Origin: Gammaproteobacteria bacterium | GTDB taxonomy: Bacteria; Pseudomonadota; Gammaproteobacteria; Enterobacterales; Alteromonadaceae | Assembly: GCA_023380515.1 (NCBI GenBank) | Contig: JAMCRH010000083.1 | Span: forward strand, 1 to 8,524 | Direction: 5' to 3' | Length of the DNA: 8,524 bases | Shown here: piece after piece, positions 5,831 to 8,524 of the stretch | How the letters are laid out: each line of letters opens with the position of its first letter | How positions within the stretch are numbered: position 1 is the stretch's first letter | Notes under the pieces: model-generated | Told to the model about the DNA's origin: nothing | Database searches by the model: none | What the model saw: only the letters and a program-made list of their open reading frames with translations | Position numbers and translations under genes: made by a program

Positions 5831-6704
5831 TTAAATCCCAGTGAAATGCTTGCGTGACCGCTGCGGTTGCTTCAGGTAGTTGGTGGCAGTGGAGCTGAAA
5901 TACATGCCACATACCATCAAACACCTGCAAGTCGGCTGTCACGTTTGCACGTAAAAGTGACTGGTGCAGTTCGATAGCGTCATCGTATAAAATTTCGTCA
6001 CTGCCCACCTGCACACACACGGGTGGTAAACCGCTAAAATCGGCAAATAAGGGCGAGCAATAGGGGTGGTCATGAGGCGTGGAGCCACAATAAGCCTCTG
6101 CGCAAGACTGCAAACCTGCTGGCAATAACATCGGATCGCGTTTGGCATGAAACACGTGACTGGTGCGGGTAACGGTTAAGTCGACCCAAGGTGAGAATAA
6201 TACGAGCCCTCTCGGCAGTGGCTGCCCTTCGTCACGCAAGCGCAAAGCTAGTGCTAACGCCAGCCCGCCGCCGGCCGAGTCACCCGCAATGATAATGTTG
6301 TCAGCGGACACACCTTTGTTAAGCAAGTCTTGGTAAGCGCCCAAAGCGTCGTCGAGCGCAGCAGGAAAGGGATGTTCTGGGGCTAAGCGATAGGTTGGCA
6401 TCCACACGGTTGCGTTGGCGATTAAGGCAATACCGTCCACCACTTGACGATGGGTTGCAATGTCGCCGAATACATAGCCACCGCCATGTAAATACAGCAC
6501 CTGTGTTTCGCTTGCCTGGGGTACCTGGGCTTGATAAGCGCTGACTTGCCCCAGCGTTACCGTACTGCGAGTGACTTCCGGTTGTTTACGCTGCAACAGT
6601 GCTGCACTTTTCATCAGAATACGCCGCACTTTAAAAGGTACGCGCGGGTGGAACATCGGTTGCACTGCAAGCTTGATGAAACGCCGTAAATATTCCTTTT
6701 TCAT
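5817..6704 (-). CDS. HSL-family alpha/beta hydrolase (esterase)
   Basis: A 295-residue carboxylesterase of the hormone-sensitive-lipase family (bacterial family IV; LipR/acetyl-hydrolase-like). Counted from ATG 6702-6704, it shows the oxyanion HGGG (73-76), the nucleophile elbow GDSAGG with S143, the acid in VQVGSDEILYDD (D236) and catalytic H267 in DGMWHVF. YRLAPEHPFPAAL (105-117) is also typical. I chose this ATG because AAAGAG lies 7 nt upstream; a GTG at 6744-6746 would add 14 residues but lies inside the monooxygenase gene and has no ribosome site. It follows the Baeyer-Villiger monooxygenase by 11 bp, so it probably hydrolyses the ester made by that enzyme. No signal peptide is seen, so it is likely cytoplasmic. 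Its natural substrate is unknown. Confidence 0.9.
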   Translation of the reverse strand: MKKEYLRRFIKLAVQPMFHPRVPFKVRRILMKSAALLQRKQPEVTRSTVTLGQVSAYQAQVPQASETQVLYLHGGGYVFGDIATHRQVVDGIALIANATVWMPTYRLAPEHPFPAALDDALGAYQDLLNKGVSADNIIIAGDSAGGGLALALALRLRDEGQPLPRGLVLFSPWVDLTVTRTSHVFHAKRDPMLLPAGLQSCAEAYCGSTPHDHPYCSPLFADFSGLPPVCVQVGSDEILYDDAIELHQSLLRANVTADLQVFDGMWHVFQLHCHQLPEATAAVTQAFHWDLIKFE

Positions 6705-6715
6705 GCCTTTTCTCT

Positions 6716-8191
6716 TTAGCCTTCCCGTGAGCCGCCAGTAAACCACTGATAGTCGGCGGCATTAACGTGGCGAGTTTGCCAGCGATAACTAAACGTAAAT
6801 CCGTACCAATTGACGACATTACGCCCATTTTCATCTAAATACCATGAACTACAACCGGACGACCAAACCGCTCTTGCGAGTTTTCGCTGTAAGGCGGACA
6901 CATACTTGCGCTGACTGTCGGGTTTGACGTCCATTGCCACTGACTGACGCTGATCAAGCTGGTGCAAGCAGGCCAATACGTAATGAATTTGCGACTCGAG
7001 CATCAGCAAAATAGAACTGTGCGATAAGTTTGTATTTGGGCCGTAAAGCATGAACAGATTCGGAAAACCATGCACCGAAATACCCTTGTAGGCCTCGGCA
7101 CCTTGCGCCCATGCGGTGTTTAAATTGAGTCCACCGCGACCAATGACACGCAACGGCGTGAGAAATTCCGAAGCCCGAAAACCGGTGCCAAGTACCAACA
7201 CATCGGCGTTGTGCAAACTGCCATCGGAAGTAACAACGCCGTTTGCAGTCACTTCTTGAATGGGTTGGGTGACTAAATTCACATGCGGTAAATCAACACT
7301 CGAATACCAGTCGTTGGCCAACAAAATGCGGTTGCAGCCAACCTGATAATCCGGAATGAGTTGCTGGCGTTTCATGCGATTTTTAACGTCGCGGCGAGCG
7401 AGCCAGCGCGCCCGCCATTCACCGTACTTTAGTAGCCAGTGAAAACGTGTAAAGACGACGGCACGTGACTCGCTTTTTACATACAAGAACGTCCGATACA
7501 GTCGCGCTGCGCCGGGGACATAACGAAAAAGCCACTGCTCCCATGGCTTGAATGGTCGGTCATTTTTGCCAATCACCCATGACCCCGAGCGTTGGAAAAC
7601 ATGTAGCTCCTGCGCGACCTGAGCGAGCTGTGGCACAAACTGAATTGCCGATGCGCCAGTACCAATAACGCCGATACGTTTCCCTTGCAGGTTCACGGTA
7701 TGATCCCAGCGCGCAGAGTGAAATACCGGCCCGTTAAACTGCTCGAGCCCTTGAATGTCGGGGTAACGGGGTTGGTTGAGCTGTCCCATAGCCGTGATCA
7801 CCACGCGGCTCTCGAGTACCTCACCCGTGTTTAAGCGAACCTGCCACACGTTGCGGGCATCATCGAAAACAAGTTCACTTACTTCGGCACCAAAGCGCAG
7901 GTGTTGCTGTAATTCAAACCGTTCAACACACGATTCAATATAGGCTTTAATCTCTGCATGTCCGCTATAGCGTCGTGACCAGTCGTGTTTCGGCGCAAAT
8001 GAGAAGGAATATAGATGAGATTCAACGTCGCAAGCAGCGCCGGGATAGGTATTGTCCCGCCAGGTTCCACCAACGCTATCGGCTTTTTCTAGAATCAGAA
8101 AATCATCGCGACCGGCTTGCTTCAGCTGAATAGCCATGCCGATACCACCAAAGCCTGAGCCAATAATGATGAGGTCGTGGGGCTTGTTCAT
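6716..8191 (-). CDS. Type I Baeyer-Villiger / flavin-containing monooxygenase
   Basis: A 491-residue FAD- and NADPH-dependent monooxygenase. From ATG 8189-8191 it shows the FAD Rossmann motif GSGFGG (11-16), GGTWRDNTYPGAACD (41-55), the Baeyer-Villiger fingerprint F152-x-G-x3-H-x3-W-D163, the NADPH Rossmann GTGASA (177-182) and LGTGF (334-338). Such enzymes insert oxygen next to a ketone to give an ester or lactone; some also oxidise S or N atoms. The family is near 490 residues, as in EthA/MymA-type proteins, so the length is complete. An in-frame extension to 8308 exists but lies inside the GGDEF gene and precedes the FAD motif with unrelated sequence, so I reject it. The start has only a weak ribosome site and lies 10 bp after the GGDEF stop. 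The esterase 11 bp downstream is a natural partner. Confidence 0.92.
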   Translation of the reverse strand: MNKPHDLIIIGSGFGGIGMAIQLKQAGRDDFLILEKADSVGGTWRDNTYPGAACDVESHLYSFSFAPKHDWSRRYSGHAEIKAYIESCVERFELQQHLRFGAEVSELVFDDARNVWQVRLNTGEVLESRVVITAMGQLNQPRYPDIQGLEQFNGPVFHSARWDHTVNLQGKRIGVIGTGASAIQFVPQLAQVAQELHVFQRSGSWVIGKNDRPFKPWEQWLFRYVPGAARLYRTFLYVKSESRAVVFTRFHWLLKYGEWRARWLARRDVKNRMKRQQLIPDYQVGCNRILLANDWYSSVDLPHVNLVTQPIQEVTANGVVTSDGSLHNADVLVLGTGFRASEFLTPLRVIGRGGLNLNTAWAQGAEAYKGISVHGFPNLFMLYGPNTNLSHSSILLMLESQIHYVLACLHQLDQRQSVAMDVKPDSQRKYVSALQRKLARAVWSSGCSSWYLDENGRNVVNWYGFTFSYRWQTRHVNAADYQWFTGGSREG

Positions 8192-8201
8192 TTTCGCGAA
8201 C

Positions 8202-8524
8202 TCATTTGGCGAACTTTCGGCGGTACATGGAGTGGTCCGCGTGTTGCATAAGCTGTTCAATGGTGTTGCCATGGAATGGCCAAAGCGCAACGCCGATACT
8301 AATGCCAATGCGAACTGACAGCGATTTCACTTGCAGGGGCTGCGCAAAGGTTTCATCAATATTTTTCACAACGGTGTTCACGGCTGCTTCTAGCGATAAT
8401 TGACTACTGCCAACGTCGACCAGCACAACAAACTCGTCACCGCCTAAGCGCGCAACGGTGTCGGTGGGACGCACAGAACCTTGCAAACGCTTGCCAACGG
8501 CTTTTAACACTTCGTCACCGAAGG
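8202..8524 (-). CDS. Diguanylate cyclase GGDEF domain, C-terminal part
   Basis: This is the 3' end of a gene that enters from the right edge; about 107 codons are visible, starting in the helix FGDEVLKAVGKRL. The GGDEF motif is intact (RLGGDEFVVL), so cyclic di-GMP synthesis is expected. An RPTD sequence lies five residues before it, which matches the RxxD inhibitory I-site. The later SIGVALWP strand and ADHSMYRRK helix are also standard. The protein stops directly after this helix, with no EAL domain. Sensor domains, if any, lie outside the window. It precedes the monooxygenase gene by 10 bp in the same direction, so the two may share a transcript; no functional link between them is evident. 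The ATG-like GTG at 8508-8510 is internal and not the start. Confidence 0.9.
   Translation of the reverse strand, partial: FGDEVLKAVGKRLQGSVRPTDTVARLGGDEFVVLVDVGSSQLSLEAAVNTVVKNIDETFAQPLQVKSLSVRIGISIGVALWPFHGNTIEQLMQHADHSMYRRKFAK

Noticed and set aside
6702..6746. GTG start at 6744-6746 for the esterase
   Set aside because: It would overlap the monooxygenase gene and lacks a ribosome site; ATG 6702-6704 has AAAGAG 7 nt upstream.
6716..8308. Monooxygenase start at 8308 giving 530 residues
   Set aside because: The extra 39 residues lie inside the GGDEF gene; the FAD motif begins just after the Met at 8191, as is normal for the family.

Overview
The window reads as chromosomal DNA from a Gram-negative bacterium, most likely a gammaproteobacterium of the marine Alteromonadales/Idiomarinaceae kind. 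This is suggested by the CspA-type cold-shock protein, the periplasmic thioredoxin/CcdA pair, the type I Baeyer-Villiger monooxygenase and the moderate GC content; the placement is an inference from general gene character. No tRNA, rRNA, CRISPR array, insertion sequence or phage gene is visible. Coding density is very high and most neighbouring genes touch or overlap.

Left edge (1-161): the 3' end of a cold-shock protein gene on the + strand, closed by a strong GGAGCC-GAAA-GGCTCC-T6 terminator.

Middle left (162-3613, - strand): a four-gene overlapping operon, transcribed right to left. It encodes a DinB-fold protein, an unusual 526-residue fusion of an NRDE/TANGO2 (Ntn-hydrolase-like) domain to a PlsC/OlsA-like lysophospholipid acyltransferase domain, an OlsB/GlsB-like GNAT N-acyltransferase, and an AhpD/carboxymuconolactone decarboxylase-like CxxC protein. 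The OlsB-like plus OlsA-like pair is the hallmark of aminolipid (ornithine- or glycine-lipid type) synthesis, so I infer an N-acyl amino acid lipid pathway. The NRDE domain is a candidate amidase or remodelling module. The start site of the GNAT gene lies in the loop of a perfect 10-bp hairpin whose downstream arm touches the stop codon of the fusion gene, which suggests translational coupling.

Middle right (3690-5830, + strand): an AraC-family regulator of the cupin type, divergent from the operon across about 76 bp and a candidate regulator of it. It is followed by an exported thioredoxin-like protein and a CcdA/DsbD-type membrane electron carrier joined by a TAATG overlap. These two make a minimal disulfide-reduction relay into the periplasm.

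Right (5817-8524, - strand): a GGDEF diguanylate cyclase cut by the window edge, then a type I Baeyer-Villiger monooxygenase, then an HSL-family esterase, with gaps of only 10 and 11 bp. Monooxygenase plus esterase is a coherent ketone-to-ester-to-acid-plus-alcohol module. The esterase and ccdA-like genes converge and overlap by 14 bp at their 3' ends.

The least ordinary items are the NRDE-acyltransferase fusion, the operon around it and the hairpin that encloses the next gene's ribosome binding site.
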